64,000 nt of DNA, taken from positions 1-64,000 of the forward strand of contig BJFZ01000002.1 in NCBI GenBank assembly GCA_014190175.1. The letters are read 5' to 3'. Positions 36,305-45,385 of the stretch are shown here, piece by piece. Positions within the stretch are counted from its first letter, which is position 1. Every line of letters begins with the position of its first letter. The notes under the pieces were generated by a model. It was not told the DNA's origin and searched no databases. It worked only from the letters and a program-made list of their open reading frames with translations. The translations under genes were made by a program, and so were the position numbers. This stretch comes from Actinomycetes bacterium. Its GTDB lineage: Bacteria > Actinomycetota > Actinomycetes > Nanopelagicales > Nanopelagicaceae.

Positions 36305-36810
36305 TTCGACAACTCCTTCCGAAGTGAATCCACAGTCTCGTTCGGAGTTTTGTCATCTGTGTTGATCACATGGGTAGCTAAAGATTCATAAATATGCCGA
36401 CGTTGCGCCATGAGAGCAACCCATCTTGCGCGTGGGTTGTCGATTAGCAGTGGACGGTCTCGATTAAAACCAATTCTTGGCGCAGCACCTGTTATCGAAA
36501 CATCCAAGAAAACAATCTCACTTCCGCAGTTACGGAGAAGTTCTTGGGTAACTTCACTCAAGATCGCTCCCCCTCCTAAAGACAAAATCCCATTCTCGGT
36601 GGTTAAAGCATTGGCAACCACTTCTTCTTCAATCGCCCGAAAATATCCTTCTCCTTGTTCAGTGAAAATATCTGAGATCGAAGATTTCTCTCGTTCTTCA
36701 ATAATTGAATCTGTATCTGAAAAACTCAGCCGCAGTTCATGACTTAGTCCGCGTCCAACTGTGCTTTTTCCACAACCAGGAGGTCCGATTAAAACAATTT
36801 TGGGTGGCAT
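36301..36810 (-). CDS. aroK: Shikimate kinase
   Basis: Phosphorylates shikimate. P-loop GPPGCGKST near residues 8-16, shikimate-binding DTD (about 32-34), and SLGGGAILSE with the Arg of FRAIEE. 169 aa. It follows aroC by 6 bases and overlaps aroB by 4, so the three are a single translational unit. Confidence 0.96.
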   Translation of the reverse strand: MPPKIVLIGPPGCGKSTVGRGLSHELRLSFSDTDSIIEEREKSSISDIFTEQGEGYFRAIEEEVVANALTTENGILSLGGGAILSEVTQELLRNCGSEIVFLDVSITGAAPRIGFNRDRPLLIDNPRARWVALMAQRRHIYESLATHVINTDDKTPNETVDSLRKELSK

Positions 36811-36816
36811 GGGAAA

Positions 36817-38001
36817 TTACTTAATTGTGCGGGTATTTAAGTAGGAATCAAGATTTCGTTTTGTTTCACCCAAACTATCTCCACCAAATTTTTCTAGCAA
36901 TGCATCTGCCAAAACTAAAGCCAGCATTGCTTCAGCAACTACACCTGATGCTGGGACTGCACATACATCTGATCTCTGATTGATCGCTTTCGCAGGTTGC
37001 ATGGTCGCAGTATCGATAGTATCCAATGCGCGTGGGACTGTAGAGATTGGTTTCATTGCAACTCTTACTCTTAGCAATTCGCCAGTACTCATTCCACCTT
37101 CAGTTCCGCCAGCGCGTCCTGATCTACGTTTTACGGTTCCATCTGGATTTAATTCAATCTCATCATGTGCAACTGATCCACGTCTTGTAGCAGTGGTGAA
37201 ACCATCACCGATTTCAACACCTTTCATGGCATGAATACTCATCATCGCTCCAGCAATACGGCCATCAAGTCTGCGATCCCAATGAACATGTGAACCAAGA
37301 CCGGCAGGTAGACCAAAAGCTAAAACTTCAACAACTCCACCCAAGGTATCTCCGGCTAAATGTGCATCTTCAATTTCGGCAACCATCCGCAAACTACTTG
37401 CTGGATCACTTGCTCGCACTGGATCAGCGTCAATACTCTCCATTTGCTCCGCGGTAGGCATCGCGTAACCTTCAGGGAGTCGCGCTGAGCCAATTGAAAT
37501 CACATGGGACAAAATTGTGACACCTGCTGCTTGTTGCAGAAATGCTCGCGCTACTGCGCCAAGTGCGACTCGTGCAGCAGTTTCTCGTGCACTCGCTCTC
37601 TCTAAAATCGGACGTGCATCATCAAAATCATATTTTTGCATTCCAACTAAATCTGCATGTCCAGGTCGTGGACGAGTTAACGGTGCGTTCCTCGCCAATC
37701 CTTCGAGTTCAGCAGGATCTATTGGGTCAGCCCCCATGACAACCTGCCATTTTGGCCATTCACTATTGGCGACCTGAATTGCGATCGGTCCACCTTGGGT
37801 TAAACCATGCCGGATCCCACCCAAAATGCTGATCTGATCCGCTTCAAAACTCTGCCGGGCACCTCGACCAACCCCGAGCCGGCGTCTACGTAAGTGGTAA
37901 TCCAAATCAGCACTGGTGATCGCTACCTGAGCTGGCAACCCCTCTAAAATCGCGGTCAAAGCCGGTCCGTGGGACTCTCCTGCCGTTAGCCATCTCAACA
38001 T
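36817..38001 (-). CDS. aroC: Chorismate synthase
   Basis: Last step to chorismate, needing reduced [21 protein letters not shown] at residues 6-23, [31 protein letters not shown], and [21 protein letters not shown]. 394 aa. The prepilin peptidase gene lies 20 bases upstream with its repeat-bearing 3' end facing this start. Confidence 0.98.
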   Translation of the reverse strand: MLRWLTAGESHGPALTAILEGLPAQVAITSADLDYHLRRRRLGVGRGARQSFEADQISILGGIRHGLTQGGPIAIQVANSEWPKWQVVMGADPIDPAELEGLARNAPLTRPRPGHADLVGMQKYDFDDARPILERASARETAARVALGAVARAFLQQAAGVTILSHVISIGSARLPEGYAMPTAEQMESIDADPVRASDPASSLRMVAEIEDAHLAGDTLGGVVEVLAFGLPAGLGSHVHWDRRLDGRIAGAMMSIHAMKGVEIGDGFTTATRRGSVAHDEIELNPDGTVKRRSGRAGGTEGGMSTGELLRVRVAMKPISTVPRALDTIDTATMQPAKAINQRSDVCAVPASGVVAEAMLALVLADALLEKFGGDSLGETKRNLDSYLNTRTIK

Positions 38002-38021
38002 GGCGTAATTCTCGCAGATAC

Positions 38022-38645
38022 TTACCCTTTCATGTGCAACATCGGCCAGATCGGCCAGATCGGCCAGATCCAGATAGCTGCCGCGAGCATCGGGGCCGCA
38101 AAGGCAATCCCACCCTTAAAGCGCTCTGGTCGAGATTTACCCAGAGTTGAAAGCAAGCCCAAAATCGCAGCCAATAAGGTGAAATTGATCAATTCTAGAA
38201 AAGTCACCAGACCAATTACTAAACCAATCAGGCCAGCGAGTTTTACGTCACCGATTCCAATGCCGCCTCTAGAAATAATAGTTAATACCCCAAAAAATAA
38301 TAAAAATTCAACTCCTCCTATTATGGAATCCAAAAAATGGTGCTGAAAAAGTTGGATCAGTAGCAGTAAGAGTGATAAATATCCAGTGATGAAATTTGGT
38401 ATCCGATGGAATTTGTAATCAATCAAAATTATAGACCAACCAAAGATCAGTAATGGGAAGGCAACTAAATTCAGATTTTGTGAGAGTGCTCCAGCCGAAA
38501 TCAGGGCAATAAAGAGATAGAACAGAAAGGTTTTGGTTTTTTGCGGATCAGTGTTAAATCTGTGACAAAGAAAGATATGCATGAAGTAAGCCAAAATGTA
38601 AAAAGTTACTAAAGCAAATATCTCCATCGCCAAAAAATAAGCCAA
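38022..38645 (-). CDS. Short prepilin peptidase (A24 aspartic protease)
   Basis: Polytopic membrane protein of 207 aa related to type IV prepilin peptidases. The two catalytic aspartates are visible: Asp76 in [11 protein letters not shown] and Asp133 in the GxGD motif GIGIGDVKL. It lacks the N-terminal cysteine-containing methylase domain, as in other short A24 proteins. About six membrane segments. The C-terminus is odd: [11 protein letters not shown] is encoded by a 9-bp tandem repeat. No pilin or secretion gene is in the window, though the position between aroE and aroC is conserved in actinobacteria. Confidence 0.85.
   Translation of the reverse strand: MAYFLAMEIFALVTFYILAYFMHIFLCHRFNTDPQKTKTFLFYLFIALISAGALSQNLNLVAFPLLIFGWSIILIDYKFHRIPNFITGYLSLLLLLIQLFQHHFLDSIIGGVEFLLFFGVLTIISRGGIGIGDVKLAGLIGLVIGLVTFLELINFTLLAAILGLLSTLGKSRPERFKGGIAFAAPMLAAAIWIWPIWPIWPMLHMKG
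38041..38067. repeat. In-frame 9-bp tandem repeat in prepilin peptidase gene end
   Basis: Three perfect copies of ATCGGCCAG (38041-38067). On the minus strand each copy reads CTG-GCC-GAT shifted to encode Trp-Pro-Ile, giving a (WPI)n stretch close to the C-terminus. Copy-number change would lengthen or shorten the protein by three residues without a frameshift. Confidence 0.93.
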
Positions 38646-38683
38646 AAGATTTTGCGATCAAAGGTACAACTCTTATGCGTTGA

Positions 38684-39493
38684 TCAAACGCCCAACTTTT
38701 GCAATCCTGCCGCTCGCATGGTTACTGCTAGTGAGTGCAAATCTAAAGTTAACGGTTCAGCAGCCATTAACTCAATCTGGCCGATTCCCTGCTCAACAAG
38801 TAGATCTAATCCATCAATGTACTTGCCACCTACATCCTGCCAGCGCCCTAATAATTTGGTCGGCCAAGGTGAATAAAGGGATTCAAATAAAACACCCGCT
38901 GTTTGTGTCGGAATTAAATGATCTGTCGCTCCGGATGGCGTAGTAGCGATAATTAGATTTGCCGATAGTCCAGATTGCGCTTCGCTCCAATCTTTAACTT
39001 CTACCGTAGCCGAAATAGAACTATTAATTAATTGAGCAGCTCTTGATACACTGCGACTATAAACCGTAATCGTTCTACCGCGACTATCAAGAGCAGCAAT
39101 CGCAGAACGCGCAGTAGCTCCCCCGCCTAAAATCGTGATCTCATTTGGAATAACGATTTCGGCCTTGGTTAACGCTTGAGCGAATCCAGAGACATCAGTT
39201 GAATAAGCGCTAATTTCATGATCTTCGAAAATTAAAGTATTTGCTGCATTAATTCTTTTAACTAATGGATCTAAGGAGTCAGCGATCATTAATGCTTCTT
39301 CTTTTAACGGCATAGTTAATGACAGCCCGCGGTAAATCTTTCGGTTGTCTGCAATAAATTGCGCCAGTTCGCCACTTTTTACTTCAATCGTGGTGTAATC
39401 CCAATCCCAACCCAATACTTCATATGCACATTTGTGCAAAGTGGGCGAAAGTGAATGCCCGATTGGAGAACCAAGTACTGCGGCTTGAATCAC
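38684..39493 (-). CDS. aroE: Shikimate dehydrogenase
   Basis: NADPH-dependent reduction of dehydroshikimate. Substrate site HSLSPTLHK and the catalytic Lys in SLTMPLKEEA; NADP-binding ILGGGATARSAIAAL followed by YSRSVSRA. 269 aa. Overlaps mltG by 4 bases. A 38-base gap separates it from the prepilin peptidase gene. Confidence 0.95.
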   Translation of the reverse strand: MIQAAVLGSPIGHSLSPTLHKCAYEVLGWDWDYTTIEVKSGELAQFIADNRKIYRGLSLTMPLKEEALMIADSLDPLVKRINAANTLIFEDHEISAYSTDVSGFAQALTKAEIVIPNEITILGGGATARSAIAALDSRGRTITVYSRSVSRAAQLINSSISATVEVKDWSEAQSGLSANLIIATTPSGATDHLIPTQTAGVLFESLYSPWPTKLLGRWQDVGGKYIDGLDLLVEQGIGQIELMAAEPLTLDLHSLAVTMRAAGLQKLGV

Positions 39494-40581
39494 TTGCTCC
39501 CCTTAAATAAGCCAGCTTTGTAATTACGGATAAATTCAGCTTTAAATTTTAGGAACTCTGGATACTTATCGGAAAACCTAGTATCCCCAGGTGCAACGGT
39601 AACAAAGTAGAGCCAATTCCCGGGGGTAGGGGTGATGGCTGCCGTAAGCGCAGCGCTGCCTGGAGATCCGATCGGTCCAGGAGGTAAACCCTTGTACCTA
39701 TAAGTGTTGTACTTTGAAGATGATTTAAGTTCTCGAGTAGTTACCCGAACCTCACCTCTACTCTGATTCGCATACAGCAATGTGGAATCCATCTGCAACG
39801 CCATGCCAATCTTTAACCGATTGTAAATAACAGTAGCGATCTTGCCGAAATCATCCTGATTGAAACCTTCACCTTGTACGATTGAGGCGATAATTAAAAG
39901 TTCAAATGGTGAAAGATCGCGATTTTTAGCAGCAGCATAAAATTGCAATTTTTCTAACTCTTGTGCAAATCTATTGATCACACTTTGCAGCAAACCTGTA
40001 AGAGCGGCAGGGTCTCCTCCTGGCAAAATCGTATAATTTGCTGGAAAGAACAATCCCTCTAAATTATTGTTATTGAATTGATTTGGTACTTTTAAATCTG
40101 CAAAAGCTTGATCAACTTGATCAGCATCAAATCCCACATTAATTAGATTTTTTCGGACCTCACTAATCCGGGCGCCTTCTACAATTAGAAATTTACCTTG
40201 CAACCGTTTCTTATCAAGTAACTGAGCAATTGCTTCTTTAGCTGATAAATGAGTGTTGAGTAGATACAACCCCGCAGAGATACTCTCCGTCCGTTTATCG
40301 CCAGTTGCTGCTCTGAAAAAAGTCAAAGAGGTTTTTACTACACCTGCCTTGGCCAAGATTCGACCAATTTCGACACCGGAACTTCCCGCTGGAATATTTA
40401 CCTCAATTTCTGGCCCAGCCGTTCCCGCTGGATAATCCAGATCCGGATGGTTTTGATTCCAAAACACCACCGCAAAAATCAAAACAATAAAAACAATTAC
40501 TATAGAAAAAATGGCTTTCAGATTTAAAGCTTTCTTGGGAGCACTTAAATCATTTTCCACCAGATCAGCCATTCGCATCAA
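39490..40581 (-). CDS. mltG: Endolytic murein transglycosylase (MltG/YceG)
   Basis: Membrane-anchored enzyme that cuts new glycan strands. One N-terminal membrane helix (about residues 25-45) after a short cytosolic tail, a LysM-like region, then the YceG domain: IIASIVQGEG with the catalytic Glu retained (QGE where E. coli has EKE), LQMDSTLLYA, and YNTYRYKGLPPGPIGSPG. 363 aa. Starts 17 bases inside ruvX. Order alaS-ruvX-mltG-aroE is standard. Confidence 0.95.
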   Translation of the reverse strand: MMRMADLVENDLSAPKKALNLKAIFSIVIVFIVLIFAVVFWNQNHPDLDYPAGTAGPEIEVNIPAGSSGVEIGRILAKAGVVKTSLTFFRAATGDKRTESISAGLYLLNTHLSAKEAIAQLLDKKRLQGKFLIVEGARISEVRKNLINVGFDADQVDQAFADLKVPNQFNNNNLEGLFFPANYTILPGGDPAALTGLLQSVINRFAQELEKLQFYAAAKNRDLSPFELLIIASIVQGEGFNQDDFGKIATVIYNRLKIGMALQMDSTLLYANQSRGEVRVTTRELKSSSKYNTYRYKGLPPGPIGSPGSAALTAAITPTPGNWLYFVTVAPGDTRFSDKYPEFLKFKAEFIRNYKAGLFKGSK

Positions 40582-40981
40582 GATAACTTTGCAAAATGTT
40601 TACCGCAGCAATTTGATCAATCACGGCTCTGCCCTCTTTCGCACTTCGACCGCTAACTCTTAAGGCTTGATTCGCTAAGGTTGTCGTAAACCTTTCATCA
40701 AAGGTAAGAATTGGCAGATCGGGAAGGTGCACAGTTAATTGCGCTATAAAATCATTAACCAAATTTGCGGCATGACTTATTTCGCCACTTAACGATCTAG
40801 GTAAACCCACAACAATCGCAACGATCTCTTCAGATTTACAGATTGAACTTATTTGATTAATTAACTCTGGCCCCGAAGGTAAAGTTGAGAAAGGTGTTGC
40901 TAATATTCCATCGGGATCACAAATTGCGACACCGATTCGGGTGCTTCCAAAATCAAGGCCTAACTTTCGCCCCTTTTTCAT
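40565..40981 (-). CDS. ruvX: Pre-16S rRNA nuclease / Holliday resolvase-like YqgF
   Basis: RNase H-fold protein of the YqgF/RuvX family that trims the 5' end of 16S rRNA. LGLDFGSTRIGVAICD (first acidic residue), VVGLPRSLSGE, and FDERFTT carry the expected active-site pattern. 138 aa. Follows alaS by 19 bases and overlaps mltG. Confidence 0.94.
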   Translation of the reverse strand: MKKGRKLGLDFGSTRIGVAICDPDGILATPFSTLPSGPELINQISSICKSEEIVAIVVGLPRSLSGEISHAANLVNDFIAQLTVHLPDLPILTFDERFTTTLANQALRVSGRSAKEGRAVIDQIAAVNILQSYLDANG

Positions 40982-41000
40982 CTTCTAATCTTACTTGACT

Positions 41001-43682
41001 CTATTTGATGGCAACTATCTGATCCTTGATTGATTTCAGCGCGTTTTGAACTGCGGATGTATGGACGCCGCCACCTTGTGCAAAATCATCTTTCCCGCCG
41101 CCACCACCGCCCAATGCTTTCGCACCTGTGCGCACTAATTCACCAGCTTTTAATCCAGATTTCCGAGCACTCTCATCACAAGCCACCACTAAAACTGGTT
41201 TATCTTCATTGTTACTGATTAAAGCCACCACTGCGCCGGCACCTAGTAGATTCCTAATCTCAAGCGCAACTGTTCGTAAATCATCTCCAGAAACTCCATC
41301 GGAAAGTTGGGCTAAGACCACTTTATTATTGCCAATCTGTTCTGCCTTATCTGCAAGTGGCTTGACTAAACTCAAAGCATCTTTACTTTTCGCACCAGAA
41401 ATTTCACGCTCGATGCTCTTAACTCGCTCAAGCAGTGCACTTATTCGTTCAGGTAACTCTTCGGATCTAGTTGATTTCACCATATCCCCGACCAGATTTA
41501 AAATGGCATGCTCTTTTGCATAAAAACGGTATGCATCAACTCCAACAAGAGCTTCTACTCTGCGGACTCCTGCTCCAATTGATGATTCCCCTAATAATTT
41601 AATTACTCCAAGTTGGCTAGAACGAGATACATGTGTTCCTCCACATAGTTCTTTAGCCCAATCACCTACTGAAACAACACGAACTGCCGAACCATATTTC
41701 TCGCCAAATAAGGCCATCGCCCCAACAGCTTTTGCCTCATCTTGACTCATTACCTCGGCCGTAATCTCTAAATCAGTTACGAGTAAGGAGTTAACGCGAT
41801 CTTCGACTTCGCTCATGGTGGCAGCGGAAACCGCTCCGACTGCTGAAAAATCAAATCTAAAACGTCCTGGAGCATTTTCGGAACCTGCTTGTGTAGCAGT
41901 TTCGCCCAATGCTTCTCGGAATGCTTTATGAACCATATGAGTGGCGGTGTGCGCACGTGAAATTCCAGCACGACGATCATTGTCGATCTCCGCAAATCCA
42001 CTCTCATTAACTAGCGCTTCACCACTTATAACTTTTCCTCGATGTAAAAATAGATTCGGTACTGGTGTTTGCACATCATCTATTTCAATTAATGCGCCAT
42101 TTGCAGTGCGGATGAATCCAGTATCAGAGAGTTGACCACCGCCTTCGGCATAAAAAGGAGTTCGATCTAACATAATCTCAACTTCGTCACCAGCTTTAGC
42201 TGTGGCCACGGGAGCACCATCAACGAGAAGATATTTAATCTTTGACTCACTTTTCGTTTGTGTGTAACCAGTAAATTCGGTTGTTCCAGATTGATCTAGA
42301 GCGGCACGGTAAATCGAAAGATCAGCATGACCAGATTTTTTAGCACGTGCATCTGCTTTGGCGCGATCGCGCTGCTCTTTCATTAATTTACGAAAAGCAT
42401 CCTCATCAACGGTCAACCCTTGCTCTGCAGCCATCTCTAAAGTCAGGTCGTATGGAAATCCATAAGTGTCATGTAATTTAAAAGCATCGGAGCCCGATAA
42501 AGATTTTGCCCCGCTTTTTTTAGTTGCCCCTGCTGCAGAATCAAAAATTAAAGTACCTGATTTCAATGTTTGCAAAAATGCGCTTTCTTCACCTACTGCG
42601 ATTTCTAGGATTCGCGCTCTATCTGTATGCAACTCCGGGTATTGCGGAGACATTGCAGCAATAGCAGTTGTGATCAAATCATGAGTAGTTGGATCTCCGG
42701 AACCAAGTAATCTCATGTTACGAATAGTTCGACGCATCATTCTGCGCAGTACATAACCGCGACCTTCATTACCTGGAGTTATGCCATCACCAATCAACAT
42801 CGCCGCAGTACGTGCATGGTCGGCGATCACCCGCAGCGAAACATCAGTTCCAATTGACTTTCCGTACTTTACATTTGCTAGGGCGCTAGCTTTATCCAAA
42901 ATTAATCTAGTTGTATCTATTTCATAGATATTTTCCACGCCTTGCAACAAAGCCGCAGTTCTTTCTAAACCTAAACCGGTATCAATACTCTTCTTCGGTA
43001 ACTCTCCTAAGATTGGAAAATCAGATTTTCCATTTCCAGCGCCGCGTTCTGATTGCATAAAGACTAAATTCCAGATCTCCATGTACCGATTTTCATCGGC
43101 TATCGGGCCACCTTCAGCACCATGCTCTGGACCACGATCAAAGTAGATCTCCGAACATGGACCACAAGGACCAGGAACTCCCATTGACCAAAAATTGTCA
43201 GCCATACCTCGTCGTTGAATCCGCTCTTTTGGTACGCCGATCTTCTTGTGCCAAATATCGGCGGCTTCATCATCATTTAGATAAACCGTTACCCACAGTC
43301 GTTCTGGATCAAATCCATATCCGCCATCAGATTGAGAACGGGTTAACAACTCCCAAGCCAAGGTGATTGCACCCTCTTTGAAGTAATCACCAAAGGAGAA
43401 GTTCCCACACATTTGAAAAAATGACCCATGTCTGGTGGTTTTACCAACTTCATCAATATCTAAAGTTCGCACACATTTTTGAACTGATGTCGCTCTCTTG
43501 TATGGCGCAGGTATCTCACCAAGAAAATAAGGTTTAAAAGGAACCATGCCGGCATTGACTAGTAATAAATTTGGATCATCAGCTATTAGAGAGGCAGAAG
43601 GAACAACAGTGTGAGTTAAGCCAGCGCGGTTGTCTTTTTCAAAGAAATCAAGCCAACGTTTGCGTATCTCCGCTGAGTCCAC
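41001..43682 (-). CDS. alaS: Alanyl-tRNA synthetase
   Basis: 893-aa class II synthetase with the catalytic domain at the N-terminus ([33 protein letters not shown]), an editing domain with zinc ligands in [11 protein letters not shown] and CGGTHV, and the C-terminal DHHA1-type domain ending [15 protein letters not shown]. Full length. A DUF948 gene lies 25 bases upstream, and ruvX downstream. Confidence 0.98.
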   Translation of the reverse strand: MDSAEIRKRWLDFFEKDNRAGLTHTVVPSASLIADDPNLLLVNAGMVPFKPYFLGEIPAPYKRATSVQKCVRTLDIDEVGKTTRHGSFFQMCGNFSFGDYFKEGAITLAWELLTRSQSDGGYGFDPERLWVTVYLNDDEAADIWHKKIGVPKERIQRRGMADNFWSMGVPGPCGPCSEIYFDRGPEHGAEGGPIADENRYMEIWNLVFMQSERGAGNGKSDFPILGELPKKSIDTGLGLERTAALLQGVENIYEIDTTRLILDKASALANVKYGKSIGTDVSLRVIADHARTAAMLIGDGITPGNEGRGYVLRRMMRRTIRNMRLLGSGDPTTHDLITTAIAAMSPQYPELHTDRARILEIAVGEESAFLQTLKSGTLIFDSAAGATKKSGAKSLSGSDAFKLHDTYGFPYDLTLEMAAEQGLTVDEDAFRKLMKEQRDRAKADARAKKSGHADLSIYRAALDQSGTTEFTGYTQTKSESKIKYLLVDGAPVATAKAGDEVEIMLDRTPFYAEGGGQLSDTGFIRTANGALIEIDDVQTPVPNLFLHRGKVISGEALVNESGFAEIDNDRRAGISRAHTATHMVHKAFREALGETATQAGSENAPGRFRFDFSAVGAVSAATMSEVEDRVNSLLVTDLEITAEVMSQDEAKAVGAMALFGEKYGSAVRVVSVGDWAKELCGGTHVSRSSQLGVIKLLGESSIGAGVRRVEALVGVDAYRFYAKEHAILNLVGDMVKSTRSEELPERISALLERVKSIEREISGAKSKDALSLVKPLADKAEQIGNNKVVLAQLSDGVSGDDLRTVALEIRNLLGAGAVVALISNNEDKPVLVVACDESARKSGLKAGELVRTGAKALGGGGGGKDDFAQGGGVHTSAVQNALKSIKDQIVAIK

Positions 43683-43707
43683 ACCAAATCCGTTCTACTA
43701 ATGCAAA

Positions 43708-44052
43708 TTAATCGCGATTTTTATTTCTTGCTTTTGCAATCCCCCATGCAACAGCGGCCATTTTGGCAGCTGGACCACGGGAAAGAATTGAATCAGCGGC
43801 GGCGGTCAATCTTGTAGTAAAACCCTCTGCGCTTCTCGTGATGTTATCAATTCGCTCAAACTGCTTATTGGTGAGATTCACAGTCGTGGTGACCTCTTCA
43901 AGCAACGGAACCGTCTCTTGGCTCACATTTTTAATCGCCACGCCAGCTTCATCTAAAACTTTTCCAAATCTAATAACTGCATAAGCGATGGCCACCGCTA
44001 CGACAGCAAGTGATGAGGCAGCGATAATTGCTGCAATTCCGCCTGCACTCAT
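43708..44052 (-). CDS. DUF948 single-pass membrane protein
   Basis: 114 aa. One N-terminal membrane helix (about residues 7-27, GIAAIIAASSLAVVAVAIAYAV) and a mostly helical hydrophilic part with TVPLLEEVTTTVNLTNKQFERIDNITRS, which resembles a coiled-coil DUF948 domain and ends in a basic tail. Function is unknown; such proteins are found beside alaS in many actinobacteria. The start overlaps rarA by 4 bases. Confidence 0.82.
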   Translation of the reverse strand: MSAGGIAAIIAASSLAVVAVAIAYAVIRFGKVLDEAGVAIKNVSQETVPLLEEVTTTVNLTNKQFERIDNITRSAEGFTTRLTAAADSILSRGPAAKMAAVAWGIAKARNKNRD

Positions 44053-45374
44053 TTCGATCCCCCCAAAATCTCGCGAATCCGTTCCAAAGCTTTTGCCACT
44101 CTGGCTTCAGCTCCGTGTGCAGTTGGACGGTAATACTGCTTCCCGATCAATGGATCTGGGGCATATTGGGCCGCAACTACTCCCTCTGGATAGTCATGAG
44201 GATACCGGTAATCCCCGCTGGTGCCGAATGGCGTGGCCCCATCGCGAAGTGGTGGCGGAACCAACCCAATATTTCCACTGTTGACATCTTGGCGAGCCTC
44301 GGAAATTGCAATATTTACCGCGTTGGATTTAGGAGCGGTAGCGCAATAGACAGTGGCATGAGCCAACAACAACGCTCCTTCTGGCATCCCTACCAATGCA
44401 ACAGCTTGCGCTGCCGAAGTTGCAACAAGTAAAGCATTTGAATCTGCCATCCCTATATCTTCACTTGCAAAGATCATCAATCGCCGAGCAATATATCTTG
44501 GATCTTCTCCTGCTTCAATCATGCGCGCTAGGTAATGCAGTGCCGCATCAACATCAGAACCGCGCATGCTTTTGATGTATGCACTAATTACATCGTAATG
44601 TTGATCTACATTGTATAAAACAATTGCTTGTGAAACTGCTTTTGCTAAATTGTCAACTGTAATTACACCGCTATCTTGACTGGCACCGGCTGCAGCTTCT
44701 AAGTAAGTTAAAATTCTTCTACCATCGCCATTAGAAATCTTTATTAACTCAGATTTAGCATCTGGATCAATTTCAATTTTATGATTTAAACCTTTTGGAT
44801 CCAATAATGCTCGCTCAATTAATTTCTCAGCAGACTCTTCACTGAGTGCATTCAAAGTTAATACCAAAGAACGTGAGAGCAACGGCGAGATGATTGAGAA
44901 AGCCGGATTTTCGGTTGTTGCGGCGACTAACGTAATCAACTTATCTTCAACTGCTGGCAGCAAGGCATCCTGTTGCGCTTTGTTAAATCTGTGTACTTCA
45001 TCTATAAAAAGTAAAGTCTGGATCCCTTTATGAGCCAATTGAAATCTTGCCGATTCAATCTCTTCTCGAACATCTTTCACGCCAGCATTTACCGCTGATA
45101 GTTGCCGAAATCTGCGACCCTTTGATAACAACAAAGCTAAAGAAGTTTTACCCACTCCTGGCGGTCCATACAAAATGATTGATGGCGGGGCACCTGGTAA
45201 TCCATCTAATAATCTGCGTAAAGGCGTTCCTTCACTAATTAGATGATCTTGCCCCAAGACTTCAGAGAGATTATCTGGACGTAGCCGTGCGGCAAGAGGC
45301 GCGTTTTCAGAGATTTCAACACCTTCGGATGAAGTTAAATCTCCACCTTCTGTGTCAAATGTAAATAACTCCAT
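44049..45374 (-). CDS. rarA: Replication-associated recombination protein RarA/MgsA
   Basis: AAA+ ATPase of the clamp-loader clade acting at stalled forks. Walker A LYGPPGVGKTSLA, Walker B LLFIDEVHRFNK, sensor 1 AATTENPAF, arginine finger context SPLLSRSLV; the C-terminal tetramerisation region has GSDVDAALHYLARMIEAGEDPRYIARRL. 441 aa. It follows the FtsH-like gene by 11 bases and overlaps DUF948. Confidence 0.96.
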   Translation of the reverse strand: MELFTFDTEGGDLTSSEGVEISENAPLAARLRPDNLSEVLGQDHLISEGTPLRRLLDGLPGAPPSIILYGPPGVGKTSLALLLSKGRRFRQLSAVNAGVKDVREEIESARFQLAHKGIQTLLFIDEVHRFNKAQQDALLPAVEDKLITLVAATTENPAFSIISPLLSRSLVLTLNALSEESAEKLIERALLDPKGLNHKIEIDPDAKSELIKISNGDGRRILTYLEAAAGASQDSGVITVDNLAKAVSQAIVLYNVDQHYDVISAYIKSMRGSDVDAALHYLARMIEAGEDPRYIARRLMIFASEDIGMADSNALLVATSAAQAVALVGMPEGALLLAHATVYCATAPKSNAVNIAISEARQDVNSGNIGLVPPPLRDGATPFGTSGDYRYPHDYPEGVVAAQYAPDPLIGKQYYRPTAHGAEARVAKALERIREILGGSK

Positions 45375-45385
45375 TTACGTGATTA

